Notes: a model not told the origin generated them from the sequence alone. 64,000 nucleotides of DNA from Dactylorhiza incarnata (GCA_033032865.1 JAWHQI010000051.1:12170001-12234000); one strand, 5' to 3'. Shown: positions 32,882-45,238, counted from the first letter of the stretch. Translations and numbers: made by a program.

Positions 32882-34297
32882 TGATGAGTCCCAATTATAT
32901 ACACATTTATGGACTCATCTGGGCTGATTTTCTAGTCTTTGCACTTCACATTAGACATGTTTTCATTCCTATTTAATACTCCATGCTAAGTGCACTTCTA
33001 GGCCCGTTTTGGTGTTATTTCTTGTTCATCTTCGTTACTAGTTTTCATGCAGTGTTAAGTGCCACCTCCAGTTGCTAGACTGGTGTTGTATGCTGGAACA
33101 GGAGTCGTGCAGGTGTTCCCGGTACAATTCTGTACAGGAACACTGCGCACGATCACTGGCTCTATCGCGCACGACCACTGGTCGTGCGCCACTGATCGTG
33201 CGCACTTAACGCCCATTTTATGAGTTCTGTTTGGCTTATCGCACGACCGTTTACGATAGTGCGCACGACCACTGGTCGTGCGCCACTGGTCGTGCGAACT
33301 TGTATTTTATAAATTTCTTTCATTTCAGGCTCCGCCCAGGCAGCGCGCACGATCGCAGAATTCCAGTACGCACAACCACTGGTCGTGCGCAGTATTCAGT
33401 CCAGCGCCTATATATATATGCTTATTCCGATTTTAGGGCGGGATCGAGCCAACGGGAGCGCGATTGGCAGTCCGTATGCGGGCGATTTCCATCCCTGGGT
33501 ACCTCCACTTCATCTCCTACGCAAGGGGAAGTCCTCTCCAACCATTCCAAGCATTTCTCCATTGTCCGGGAGCATTCTCCACCATCCGCAAGCCCTCAAA
33601 CAGCTATTTTTCCACTCCAGTCCGGTAAGAAGAAGAGGAATCCTGAGGTAGAAGACGACGAAACCACATGGAGAGATCGTGACAGTTTCTCCACACCGGA
33701 AGCACAGTCCGCCCGAGCCCGGAGGTAGCTTGACAAACTACCATTCCGGCCGTGAACATCCGCTAGTCTTCATCCATTGGTTATCTCTTTCCTCTCTCCT
33801 TCGTTGTAATCTTTGAATCTTTTAAACTTGAATATCATGATGTTTGGTTTAAATGAAATGAATGTTTCTTCTTTTTCATCATTACTTGCTTGTGAATCGC
33901 TTCGCCTCCACTCATCCACTCACTCACTCACACACTCAAGGTGTTCGATCCGCGTTAGCAAGAGCTAACGGCGTTTGTGAAGAGGTGTTTGCAACCCTCG
34001 CCTTCCCGCACTAGAGCGCGCTCCATCCGCCTCACGAAGCACGGCATCGCGGCCGTTGCATCCATCTCGCCTTGTGAAGCGGTGCTTTCGACCCGCATTT
34101 CCTTCATTGTTGTTAAGAGTAGGAAAACCCAACCAAAACCCCCCTTTTTTTGTGTATTTGTTTACGCTTGTGTAACAATAGTCACACAACACGATTCGTT
34201 TACCCAACCTGCATTCCTCAAGAGACCGACACTCGGGGATCCTATTCCCAAACTTTATTACTTGCGCGACCGGTGCACTTGCCGAAATATCGCATCA
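32882..34297 (+). repeat. 5' LTR of Athila1
   Basis: TGATGAGTCC…ATCGCATCA. Dyad words with half-sites CGCACGA/TCGTGCG occupy about 33144-33395, followed by TATATATATA (33410-33419). The U5 part contains ctcggggatcctattcc and gaccggtgcacttgccgaa, typical before an Athila primer site. Confidence 0.9.
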
Positions 34298-34303
34298 AGT
34301 TTT

Positions 34304-34321
34304 TGGCGCCGTTGCCGGGGA
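34304..34321 (+). other. Athila1 primer-binding site
   Basis: TGGCGCCGTTGCCGGGGA, the classical Athila primer site, complementary to a tRNA-Asp 3' end, six bases after the LTR. Confidence 0.9.
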
Positions 34322-34493
34322 ATGCAGACGTGATGAATTCGTCTGCGTGAAATATCGTTGCACGAGGAACTTTTCTCTTTTATTATTTCTCTTTGTTTAC
34401 CTCTGTTGTCTTTGCTTATTTTTGATACGCACATTTCTTTACCTTCGTTCTTTCCATCGTGCGCTAATCTTTTGGGTTTCAAGTATTCCTAGC

Positions 34494-36408
34494 ATGACCT
34501 CCATTCAGGAATGCATCTATCATGGAAGTTTAAATGATCTAAAGGTTCAAGCACAAAGGAACGATCATGACTTCGGGATTTCCTCCGACATCATTGAGTA
34601 TATGACTGGGAACTGCAAGTTCAGTGGGGATAAACATGAAGATGCGGTACAACACGTGCGGGACTTCTTAGAAATTTACTATACATGTATATTCAGTGGA
34701 GTTGAAAACGACCCGCAAAAGATCCTAGCATTTTCATTTTCCCTACATAATAAAGCCAAAAGCTGGTACTGGGATTTCCGGAAGAGAGAGGCGACCTCAT
34801 GGAAGCAGCTCGAGGGGAGATTTTTGCATGAGTTTCAACACCGTACCCGAGTGTTGGACAAGTACAGGGAACTCATAACCTTCGGTCAGGGAAAGGAGGA
34901 GACGTTGGTTGATGCTTGGGAGCGTTTTCAATCCCTGCATCGGGGGTGCTACCGTGAAGATCTATCAGAAGTCTTTCTAATTCTGATTTTCTATTTCGGC
35001 GTGTTGGACAAATTCCGTCTGTTATTCGATGTGGCAGCCGGAGGGGCCCTGTTTAATAAATCGGGGAAGGACGCATGGGAAGTGGTCGTGAATATTGTTC
35101 ACACCAGCCAGCACTGGAGTCATGTCATTCTTTCCCCCAGTACTGATAAAGTGAATGCAGTAACATTCCACGGAGCAGCGGGTCACGTGCCGTCAGGGCA
35201 AACGGAGCCGTTAGCAGCTTTGGTGGTCGGGATGCTGGATAAAATGAATGACCAATCTTCCGCAATTCAACAGCTCCACTCCACTATAGAGATTCTTACC
35301 AATGTTGTTTCTGGGCTTGCAAGTCAGCATCCGGAGTCTGTGAATACCATGCGATTGAGAAGCGGTAGAGGTGTTGACAATCCTCCTCGACAGGAACCAC
35401 TTGTGAGGCCCACTGACAAGTGTAATGCAGACGTAGCCGAGAAGCAGACTCAGATTCATGTTGAGCCAGACCTCGTGAGCGAGGCACAACCCTCGGGAAG
35501 TGTTGTTCACCCCCCATTCCCCCACAGGTTGCGAAACGAGAAATCTGAGAAGCAGTTCCGCAAATTCCTGGAAATAATGAAAGGAGTGCAAGTGAGCATC
35601 CCTCTGATTGAAGCCATTTCTCAAATGTCGGGCTACTCCAAGTTCTTGAAAGACTTGATTTCGAAGCGGAGACTGTTGAAGGATCTCAAGACTATCGACC
35701 TCACTGAGGAGTGCTCCGCCATCATCTCCAATATGCCCACAAAGTGCAAGGATCCGGGCAGCTTCACTATTCCGTGCAGGATCGGTCATCACCGTTTCAG
35801 CCAGGCGCTCTGTGATTTGGGAGCATCAATCAACTTGATGCCGCTCTCTATCTTTCGTGAACTAGGTGCAGGGACCTTGAAGCCGACATGGGTAATGCTA
35901 TAGCTAGCTGATCGGTCGATCAAAAAACCGTCTGGAATTGTCGAGGACCTCACAATAGTAGTAAACGGCCTCGCATTTCCAGCTGATTTTGTCATCCTCG
36001 ACATGAAGGTTGATATTATGGTGCCCATTATCTTGGGGCGGCCCTTTCTCGCTACAGCTCGTGCTATCATTAATGTGGAGCAGGGGGAGCTCACGCTCAG
36101 ATTGGGGGAGGACGTTATATCCTTTAACGTCCACAACCCGTCGCAAGTCTTCCAAATCACGGAATGCGAACCGAATGAGCTGCTTGAAGAATTCGATGAC
36201 CAGATCGATGTGGATTTGGATGACTGCGAGATGTGTTGGTGGCACGAGGACTTGGGCAATGACGGTGCTCATTCGAATCAGCCTGATAGTCCACATTCAA
36301 TCGGAGGGCCATCCAGTGATTCTGCTGATCCAAACATTTATCCAGCTCTCAAACAACTACCGGATTCTCTAAAGTACATTTTTCTTGGAGAAAATGCCAC
36401 GCATCCAG
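34494..36408 (+). pseudogene. gag and protease of Athila1
   Basis: ATG 34494 (MTSIQECIYHGSLND) is preferred over the upstream frame, which has no ATG and is hydrophobic leader sequence. The gypsy-type capsid domain follows (FSFSLHNKAKSWYWDF, WKQLEGRFLHEFQ, LVDAWERFQSLHRGC). There is no CCHC knuckle, as often in Athila. Protease is at about 35755-36130 (CDLGASINLMPLSIF, later VPIILGRPFLATARA). A TAG at 35901-35903 interrupts it where CAG (Gln) is expected, and the same frame continues behind. At 36408 copia2 is inserted; coding resumes at 51455. Confidence 0.85.
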
Positions 36409-37648
36409 TGTTGAAATTGTTGAAGTGGAAGTGAAGGAGGCTTTTGGACCTGGGCGGTCTGGGAGGAGGTCGGGCGGTCTGACGTGACCGCACGACCTGG
36501 CGGTCTGCATCCGCGGTCTGGCTGATCTTAGCCTAGCTGCAATCTCCCGAGTTGACCGCTGGTCTTGTCCAAAGTCTGCCGAAGGAGCTGCGCGGTCTGT
36601 GCGTGACCGCGTGGCGTGCTGTCCCCTTCAAGGCTGTGGCGGTCTGGTGCGACCGCACAGTTTGATCCAGGTTCTCTCCGAAATGAGGTCTGGTAGCTGA
36701 CCGGGCTTTCTGGGGGTATTCGCGGACTAAGGGTCTTAGTCGCGCGGTCTCAGTTCGCGGTCTCAGGAGGAGACTGGTATGCGAGCTGGTTGCTGTTCGC
36801 GGTCTCGGAAGGAGATCGGCATGCGGACAGGAGCTCGCGATCTGATGGCGAATTGACTGTGTTCGCGGTCTCGTGCGAACACAGGTGGTGAATAGCTTCG
36901 GGCAGTCTGGCGAGCTCTTTGTGGAGTCGCGGTCTGCTGTGAGAGTGGCGGTCTCTCATGGCTACATTGAAGCTGGCGGGTTCACCAAAATGAAGCAGGA
37001 GTTATGTTGCTGATCGCGCGGGTTGACCGATCAGGTCGCGCGATCTGGAGGGTGGTGATCCTATCTCATAGGGTGGTGACTGGATCAGGTCCCGTGCCTA
37101 TAAATAGGAGGCCACTGTAGCAGCAAAAAAGACACACCAAGTGTAAGCTGAGTTCGCTTGTTTCCTGCGGTCTGTTTTATCCTGACCGTGCGGTCTGCTG
37201 ATTGAATTCCTCTTGTGCAGCTTCTGCGGATAGTGTGGGCAGCAGCGATCACCTCTTCCTCTGAAAGTGTTCGGGCGGTCTGCGGCTTGGAATTGTGGTG
37301 CTGGAGTTCGGGAGAATCAACAGGTCGGAAGAAGGGTGCGGTCTGATCAGCGAATTGGTGGTGTGCTGTGATCGGCAAGGCGCTGCGGTGTGGCAGTGTG
37401 TTGAAGTCGCAGGGAGGTCACGCGGTCTGGAGCGATCTCAAGTTATCCTCATCTACTTGTATTTCTGTTTGGTATCTGTGCTGGCGAAATCATGTCTCGC
37501 CAAGCATGCCTTGCTCTGTAATGAAGTTTATGCTATCAATAAAGATAAATTGCTTGCCTAAAGTTTGTTTCTGGTTGTTTGGCTTGTATCTCTAAGTTGC
37601 ATAATCGATTCCTGCTTGCTCTCACAAGGTTCTTAGAAAAATTTCACA
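36409..37648 (+). repeat. 5' LTR of copia2
   Basis: TGTTGAAATTG…AATTTCACA. It contains more than a dozen GCGGTCT words and their complements (AGACCGC/GACCGC) from 36454 to 37430, on both sides of the TATA box TATAAATA (37099-37106). The words therefore lie in U3 and also in R/U5. Confidence 0.95.
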
Positions 37649-37664
37649 TGGTATCAGAGCCAGG
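37649..37664 (+). other. Primer-binding site of copia2
   Basis: TGGTATCAGAGCCAGG directly after the LTR end, complementary to initiator tRNA-Met. Confidence 0.9.
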
Positions 37665-37736
37665 TTGGAGTGGAAAGAGCAGGTTGCAACTTAGAGTAGC
37701 CATCGCCTTTGTGAAGAAGGAACCAGAGGAAAAACA

Positions 37737-40700
37737 ATGGAAGGTGGATTTGCAAGAGGTCTTGGTATTGAGATGCTTACATCGACTAACTTCAAGAAGT
37801 GGAAGTCATGTATGCAGAGCTATCTTCTGGGTGAGGATCTATGGGAAGTTGTTGGAGGAAATGAGACAGGAGAGGTGAAGGCAACGGAAGCTGGTGACAA
37901 TGGTCCGGCCGTAAGGGCGTGGAGAAAGACCAATGCCAAGGCCGAGTTCACTTTGAAGCGTGCCATTTCACCTAATCTCTTTGATCATATTTTGGGATGT
38001 GGATCGGCTGCAGAAATCTGGAGAGCCCTGGATGGGCTGTTTAATAAGAAGAATGTAGCGAGGCTGCAGTTCTTGGAGAATGAGCTGGCAAGGTCGGCTC
38101 AGGGCGATCTTTCTATCTCCACTTTCTTTCTGAAGATGAAGAACCTCTGCGCTGAGATATCAGCACTGGATCCTGATGAGCCAATTTCTGAGGCGAAGCT
38201 GAAGAGGCACATCATCCGCGGCTTGCGGAAGGAATATGTGGCCTTTGTGACGTCGGTGCAGGGATGGGCAAATCAGCCGTCTCTATTGGAGCTGGAGAAC
38301 TTGCTGTCTTCGCAAGAAAGCTTGGCAAGACAGATGGCGGGGTTGTCAGTGACTGGGGGAGATGGCGAAGTTCTTTTCTCGGGGAAGAAGAAGAAGTGGG
38401 ATAAGAAGAAGAAGACCACTGGAGGCTATGGGCCTTCAACTTCTGGACAGCAGGAGAGGGGCTATCCTCCTAAGGCTGAGGAGAAGAAGAAGAAGGAAGG
38501 TCTCAAATGCTACAAATGCGGGAAGGTTGGGCACTTCAAGAAGGATTGCAGAGTGGTCACTCAAGCAGGGCATGCTGCGGAGAAGGAAGAAGCTGAGGCC
38601 AGACATATAGATGGAGGATGGGGAGGAGCCTTCTCGGCTTCTATTGGAGCTTCGGCTCCCATCAACTATTTGGAGGACTGGATCGTGGACTCGGGGTGTG
38701 GTCATCACCTCACCGGAGACGGGACCAAGCTTTCTTCTGCACAGCCCTACACAGGTAACAATGCAATCATTACTGCTGATAATACCGTGCATCCAGTAGA
38801 GAAGGTGGGGGTTGTTTCTTTGGGCAGTGATAGAGGGCCACTTACTTTGAAGAGTGTCTATCATGTGCCCGGAATGAAGAAAAACCTCTTCTCCGTGACC
38901 AACGCTGTTGACGCTGGGTATCACGTTCTGTTCGGCCCAACAGAAGTGAAATTTCTACGCAATGTTGAGGCCGTGAAGGCCGAGGTCGTTCATGTTGGGA
39001 GACGGGCAAAGGACTTGTTCGTTTTATCGACAAGTTCCTACGTCGACAAGATGAAGACGAATGATGGTGCCGTTATATGGCATGAGAGGTTGGGGCATGT
39101 AGGAATGGATAAGCTGAAAGCTATGGCGGTGAGAGGCCTGGTCAAGGGCCTGCCAAGTCTATCTTCCTACGGAGAAGGTCATGTTTGCGCAGGATGTCAG
39201 TTCGGCAAGTCTCATCGACTACCGTTTGACAAGTCGCAGACAAGGAGTAGTGTGTCATTGGAGTGCATCCACGGTGACTTGATGGGACCAACTGCTACCC
39301 CAAGCCTCGGAGGCAGCAGGTATATGTTGGTGTTGATCGATGATTACACCAGATATGTCTGGGTATATTTCCTGAAGGAGAAGGCGGAGGCGTTTGCCAA
39401 GTTTGTGGAGTTCAAGGAGCTCGTGGAAGGTCGGCTAAGACTGCGGGTGAAGAAGCTGAGGACTGACAACGGAGGGGAGTTCACCTCCAGTGAGTTCTCT
39501 ACTTTTTGCAGGAAGGCAGGCATCCGGAGGGAGCTTACTTGTGCACATACTCCACAACAGAACGGAGTTGCAGAACGGAAGATCCGTCATCTGACAGAGA
39601 CCTGCAAGTGTTGGCTGCATGCCAAGAGTATTCCAAAGTCCTTCTGGGCGGAGGGAATGTCTTGTGCTGCTTACGTCATCAACCGGATGCCTCTTAGTCC
39701 CATCAACATGTTAACTCTGCATGAAATGATGTTCAAGGAGAAGCCAAGCGTGGCACACCTTAGGGTGTTTGGTTCCACCTGCTATGTGCATGTTCCAGAT
39801 GCTCTTCGGACGAAGCTAGATGCGAAAGCAAGGAAGCTAGTCTTCGTGGGATACGACGAGCGGAAGAAAGGATGGAAGTGCATGGACCCAGAGACGCGGA
39901 GATTTGTTGTATCTCGCGACGCTGTATTTGATGAGGTGACATCTTATAAGGGGTCTTCTGGAGTTGAACTACCAGAGAGCAGGGTGGAGGTGCCAGAGAA
40001 AGCAGTGGAAGATCTTCAGGTGGAGCTACCTGTGTCACTAGGTGGTCCATCTCCTTCTAGTTCCGAGACGGGGGCTTCTGGTTCAGGGAGCAAGGGGAGC
40101 AATGCTCCTAGCACGTCTGGAAGAGGAGCTAGGGAAGAAGCAGCTGGAGATAATGCGGTTCAGGGGAAGGAGCTGAGGAGGTCGAAGCGAGCAATCGTTG
40201 CCCCTGATCGCTATATAGGAGGAAACGCAGTGAGCTTTGTCTCATGTTTCTTCGCTGGTCCCTTGGATGAGAGGGAGCCGTCAAGCTTTGAGAAGGCCCA
40301 AGGCGTAAAGGAGTGGGACGTTGCAATGCAAGAAGAGATGGCAGCTCTTGAGAAGAATGAGACCTGGTCTCTTGTGCCCAAGCCCAAGGGCACTACTCCT
40401 GTAACATGCAAATGGGTCTACAAATTGAAGAAGAAAGCTGACGGCAGTATCGAGCGTTACAAAGCTCGTCTTGTAGCTCAGGGGTTCTCGCAGCAATACG
40501 GTGAAGACTATGAAGAGACTTTCAGTCCGGTGGCAAAAATGACTTCAGTTCGGTTCATCATTGCCTTGGCGGCGTTTAGTGGATGGGAGATTTGGCAGCT
40601 CAACGTCAAGAACGCCTTCTTGTACGGCGAGATTGACAAGGACATCTTCATGGTCTAGCCACCAGGCTTTGTGTCTGAAGATTTTCCGGAGCATGTCTGC

Positions 40701-41822
40701 AAGCTGAAGAAGGCCCTGTATGGGTTGAAGCAAGCGCCAAGGGCGTGGTATGGAAAGATCGCAGAATATCTCTTATTCTGTGGATTTTGTGCTTCAGACT
40801 CAGACTCAAGCTTGTTCGTCAAGAAGAGCGGGGAGCTTCAGGTCATCGTGCTGCTTTATGTCGACGATATGATCGTGACGGGGAACTCAAAGGAGGAAGT
40901 AGCTCAGCTTCGGGCCGAGCTGGCCATCAGGTTCGAGATGAAGGACTTAGGTGAGCTTCACCATTTCCTTGGACTTGAGGTGCAGAGGAAGGAAAGTGGA
41001 GTGCTGGTTTCCCAGGCTGGATATGCGGAGCGAATCGTGGAACGATTCGGCATGAAGGAAGGGAAGTGCATCTCTACACCTCTGGAGAAGGCTATGAAGC
41101 TTCGGAAGGATGAGGGGAGGATTATGCAAGATCCATTGGTATTCCGAGCTCTGGTTGGGAGCCTGATCTATCTGACGATTACGAGGCCAGATATTGCATA
41201 TGCAGTAGGCAGAGTGAGTCGGTATATGGCGGAGCCTCGAACACCTCATCTGCTAGCGGCCAAGAACATTCTGAAGTATGTCAAGGCGACCTCGGACATG
41301 GATCTCCTATACAGGAGGGATGCGGGCTTCGAAGTGCATGGATACATGGATGCTGATTACGGGGGAGATTCAGTTGATCGGAAGTCGACATCTGGATTCG
41401 TCTTCATGGCGGGCCACACGGCTATATCATGGTGTAGCAAGAAGCAGGATTCTGTATCAGTCTCCACCACAGAAGCGGAATACAAGGCTTCGGCCTTGGC
41501 AGCTCAGGAAGCCATCTGGCTTAGGAGGTTGGTGGGAGACGTCCACAAGGAGGTTCGGGAGCCGACTCTGCTACGCGGTGACAACGAGAGTGCTCTCAAA
41601 CTGGTAACCAATCCAGTTTGTCACGCGAGGACCAAGCATATCGAGATCGAGCATCACTTCATACGGGAGAAGGTGCTGGAGGGATCTCTTTCCGTCGGGC
41701 ATGTGTGGAGTGCGGACAATGTCGCGAACATCTTCACAAAGGCACTGGCAAAGGGACCGTTCACACGGCTAAGGGAGCTACTTGGGCTGGTTTCCACTTC
41801 CCACTTCAAGGGGGAGTGTTGA
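37737..41822 (+). pseudogene. gag-pol polyprotein of copia2, one premature stop
   Basis: One frame of 1361 sense and stop codons from ATG 37737. UBN2 gag (FKKWKSCMQSYLLGEDLWEV), CCHC knuckle CYKCGKVGHFKKDC at residues ~258-271, protease with DSG at residue ~318 (VDSGCGHHLTGD), pre-integrase (WHERLGHVGMDKL), integrase with HGDLMGP (D ~514), RTDNGGEF and QNGVAERKIRHL, then RT (WVYKLKKKADGSIERYKARL, LYVDDMIVTG) and RNase H (DRKSTSGFVFM, STTEAEYKA). TAG at 40656-40658 stands where CAG (Gln) of the conserved QPPGF is expected; otherwise everything is intact. The ORF ends in TGA inside the first bases of the 3' LTR. Confidence 0.95.
41806..41816 (+). other. Polypurine tract of copia2
   Basis: TTCAAGGGGGAG directly before the LTR start TGTTGAAATTG; it overlaps the last codons of RNase H. 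Confidence 0.85.
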
Positions 41823-42134
41823 AATTGTTGAAGTGGAAGTGAAGGAGGCTTTTGGACCTGGGCGGTCTGGGAGGAGGTCGGGCGGTCTGACGTGACCGCA
41901 CGACCTGGCGGTCTGCATCCGCGGTCTGGCTGATCTTAGCCTAGCTGCAATCTCCCGAGTTGACCGCTGGTCTTGTCCAAAGTCTGCCGAAGGAGCTGCG
42001 CGGTCTGTGCGTGACCGCGTGGCGTGCTGTCCCCTTCAAGGCTGTGGCGGTCTGGTCCGACCGCACAGTTTGATCCAGGTTCTCTCCGAAATGAGGTCTG
42101 GTAGCTGACCGGGCTTTCTGGGGGTATTCGCGGA
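41817..42134 (+). repeat. 3' LTR of copia2, left part
   Basis: Matches 36409-36726 of the 5' LTR and ends in gcgga (42130-42134), the target copied when Athila2 inserted. The remainder is at 50528-51449. Confidence 0.95.
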
Positions 42135-43785
42135 TGATGAGTCCTGATTATATACACCTTCATGGACTCATCCGGGCCATTATTTAGTCAATATCACGCA
42201 CTTTAGCCTTATTATAGTTTATAATTGATAACCCATGCTAGGTGCACATTTTGGCCCACTTGGGTGTGTTTTCGTGTTTATTTCCTTTCATAGTACTCAT
42301 ATGTTGTTAAGTGCCACTTTTGGTGGCTAGATCTGTGTTTGTGCTGGAATAGGAGGCGTGCAAGTGTTTCCGGTGCAATTCTGCACAGGAACACTGCGCA
42401 CGATCACTTGTTCTAGTGCGCACGACCACCGGTCGTGCGCCACTAATCGTGCGCACTTAACCCTTTTTCACGAGTTCTGTCTGGTGTAGTGCGCACGACC
42501 ATCGACTCCAGTGCGCACGACCATCGGTCGTGTGCCACTGCTCGTGCGCATTGACCATTAAATTTCTGAGTTCTGTTTGCTGTAGTGCGCACGACCATCA
42601 ACTCCAGTGCGCACGACCACCGGTCGTGCGCCACTGGTCGTGCGAACATTGTATTTCATGATTTCATCTCGTGCAGGTTCTGTCCAGGCAGTGCGCACGA
42701 TCGCAGGATTCCAGTGCGCACGACCACTGGTCGTGCGCCAATGATCGTAAGCAGTGTTTAATCCAGCGCCTATTTATTGACCTGTTCGCGAATTAGGTCG
42801 GGAGGAGGGAACTCTGCTCCGTTCAGTCCGCCGTTTTCGCCGTTTTCAGGGGATTTCCGCCCCCTAGGCCTCCTCCATCATCCAAAGGCTTAAAGGAAGG
42901 GGTCCTACACTCATTTTGACCGCTAAGGAAGAGGTTCTCCGCAATAGACGTGGCTGGATTGTAAATCGCTGGAGAAGACGGGTCCATTGGGAGGTGTGAC
43001 AGCCCTCTTCTACCCCGGACGCAGTTGGGACCGAGTTAGGACCCGGATTGACAACCCGGTGCTTCCTACCGTAAATCTACTACGAGACTCCAGATTCGGT
43101 CGTATCTCTTGCCTTTTTCCTCTATTTTTGTGGTTATGTGTGATGTATTCTCTTTATCTTGATGATGAACACTATGAATCATGCCTAATGTTGCTAATTT
43201 CATGTTTATGAAATTATTTTGTTCATTTGTGTCATTGAGGCGCGCTCCATTCCATTTTCCATCCCACCACCGTGTCCGGTGCCGCACTAGCAATTGCTAG
43301 TGGCGTGCTTATCGAAGAGGTGCTTGCGACCCTCTTTCCGCTAGCCCACTCGCCCATCCGCCTACCGAAGCGTGGCATCGCGGCCCGTATTCCATCCCGC
43401 CTAACGAAGCAGCGCGCTCAAGGCCTGCATAGTTCGATCCGTTTGCCTACTCGTCCAGCCGCCCTTTCGACGCAGCGCGCTCAAGGCCTGCCTAGTCTCC
43501 ATCCCGCCAAGCGAAGCTTTGCATAGCGGCATTGCATAGGAGTAGTGGTAATATTTATTTTAAGTATTCACAAACCCCCAAAGCCCTTTCATTCGCATTC
43601 CGCCTTTCGCAGGACTTCAATCTCAAGTCTTTCCTCGATAATAAACTCCACCTTACTGTGTTCCTTGAGAGATTCGATACTCGGGGATTACTCCTCGTTT
43701 TATATTACTTGAACGATCGGTACACTGCCGTTTCGTGCCGCAGTCGAGCTACCGCCTATAGCGGTGTGTGAGATTTGCGCCATCA
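42135..43785 (+). repeat. 5' LTR of Athila2
   Basis: TGATGAGTCC…GCGCCATCA. Dyad words with CGCACGA/TCGTGCG half-sites run from about 42411 to 42750, followed by a TATA-like CTATTTATTG near 42769. The downstream part has GC-rich repeats (gcgcgctcaaggcctgc, twice, about 43402-43490). Confidence 0.95.
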
Positions 43786-43791
43786 AGTTTT

Positions 43792-43809
43792 TGGCGCCAT
43801 TGCCGGGGA
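43792..43809 (+). other. Athila2 primer-binding site
   Basis: TGGCGCCATTGCCGGGGA differs from the Athila1 site by one base (CCA for CCG). Confidence 0.9.
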
Positions 43810-43999
43810 GCACAGACGTGTGAGTTTTCTGGAGAGGGAGAACCTGAGAGAAAAGCCCTTCCATTTGTAAATTGCATTTTCTGTTATTTTATTTCTGTTC
43901 TTTTTATTCCATTTTCTTGTTTTTATTAGGTTGCTTTAGTAAATTTTTGTTAGGTGTAGTATTGTGCACATTTTGCCTGAATCATATTATCTTCACACT

Positions 44000-45238
44000 A
44001 TGTGGGCACATCTAAATTTCCGTTGCCGTTGGTGTGGAGCTACCTCCCACTGTAGTGATGAATGCCCTACGGAGAATAGTAGGCATAATTCTTATAGCCC
44101 AGCATATGGAGCACCGACTTCGTCTAGTACTCCATATGGTGCGCGTAAGTCTTATGGCTACTCTGCTGAGCCTTTACCATCATACTTCTTTTCGGCTCCA
44201 GCCCCCGCTGTGCCAAAGAAGCCCGCTAGGCAGTGCCAGTTTTGTCGGAGCACAGATCACGCCCTGAAGGATTGTGCTGCTTTTCGTCGCCAATTGGATG
44301 AGGATGACGAGCTGGATATCCGGATCGTCCCGAATCCTAACTCTGGCGGCACACCTTCAACATCCGGTTTTGTGTCTTTGCCACCTTCACATCTTGAAGG
44401 GTATGGCGTTGACACAGTCACCAGATGTGTGGCTGATCTGGGCACCGATATTGCTGAGCCCATTCTCCCAGTGCATCCACCACCTCTAGTGGATTTGATT
44501 CTTTGTGAGGAATCGGTGCTCGACTTTTATCCGAGCACTATTCCTCTCCCTGTTGTGCATACTACACTCGTCTCTGACGACATTGTTGATGATGTGTCGC
44601 AGGAGGAGGCGGTTGATCTTAGTATTGTGCCTATTCCTATGGAGGAGGACAACCTTCTAGGTGAAGAGGAGTTTTCCTCAGCACCGGTGGAGGAAGTCCA
44701 AATCTTTAGCTTGGCCACTGTTGATCCCGCCGAATCTCGTAGCATTGATGACAATGCAAACATTATTTTACTTCCCCCACCTGATGGGAGTGAGTCCGGG
44801 ATCACTCCCCCGATTGATGTTTATTTATGTTCTCCGTCTTCTTTATTTCTTGATCCCCTTCCTTCATCTGAGTCTGTGCAGGTTGAATCTTCACAGGTAC
44901 TTCAGGAGGACTTGGAGCTTTGTGCTCAAGTCAATGATGAGTGTATCCTTTCATGTGAGGAGGTTGATCCTTCCTCCATAGAGGAAGCCTCACTCATTGC
45001 CTTCTCCTCCTGCGGACCTGCTGTAGACGATACCTTGCTGTGCAAGGATAGTGTTGGTGAGATGAGCGAGGACCAGGCCTCCTCCTCTTCTTACTTTCTT
45101 TTCCCTCTACTTGTGTTTAGCAGGTATTGTTATTTAGGTAGAGGGGTGACTGTTCTGTCTCCGTATCGGTACCCGCTACCGATGCGCATATTAGAACAGT
45201 TACCTGTGCACTTTTCTTTCCATAAACCCATTAGCTAG
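44000..45238 (+). CDS. Two-zinc-knuckle acidic protein of Athila2
   Basis: ATG 44000 (MWAHLNFRCRWCGATSH) gives 412 residues, complete and undamaged. Two CCHC knuckles, CRWCGATSHCSDEC near residues 9-22 and CQFCRSTDHALKDC near residues 79-92, are separated by a serine/tyrosine/proline-rich linker. The remaining 300 residues are strongly acidic and poor in lysine (for example VSDDIVDDVSQEEAVDLS), with PS-rich blocks. There is no capsid-like helical domain. Knuckles of this type bind RNA or DNA in Gag proteins, so this may be a nucleocapsid-like or regulatory protein that replaces gag. I do not recognise a named family. It is the first gene after the primer site, so it would be translated from the LTR transcript. 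Confidence 0.75.
   Translation: MWAHLNFRCRWCGATSHCSDECPTENSRHNSYSPAYGAPTSSSTPYGARKSYGYSAEPLPSYFFSAPAPAVPKKPARQCQFCRSTDHALKDCAAFRRQLDEDDELDIRIVPNPNSGGTPSTSGFVSLPPSHLEGYGVDTVTRCVADLGTDIAEPILPVHPPPLVDLILCEESVLDFYPSTIPLPVVHTTLVSDDIVDDVSQEEAVDLSIVPIPMEEDNLLGEEEFSSAPVEEVQIFSLATVDPAESRSIDDNANIILLPPPDGSESGITPPIDVYLCSPSSLFLDPLPSSESVQVESSQVLQEDLELCAQVNDECILSCEEVDPSSIEEASLIAFSSCGPAVDDTLLCKDSVGEMSEDQASSSSYFLFPLLVFSRYCYLGRGVTVLSPYRYPLPMRILEQLPVHFSFHKPIS

Noticed and set aside
32882..33728. Open frames in the Athila and copia LTRs (for example 33231-33728, 56412-56921, 58-92 codon frames in copia2 LTRs)
   Set aside because: They fall in promoter arrays or U5, and the peptide repeats reflect the DNA palindromes. 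They are present in each LTR copy without other evidence of coding.
34347..34493. Hydrophobic N-terminal extension of Athila1 gag resembling a signal peptide
   Set aside because: This stretch has no ATG (it would need GTG) and is a T-rich leader between primer site and the first ATG at 34494.
38212..38924. Long minus-strand frames across copia2 gag and elsewhere over pol genes
   Set aside because: They are opposite-strand shadows of the well-supported gag-pol, with no promoter, motif or conserved composition, unlike the antisense ORF in element A.
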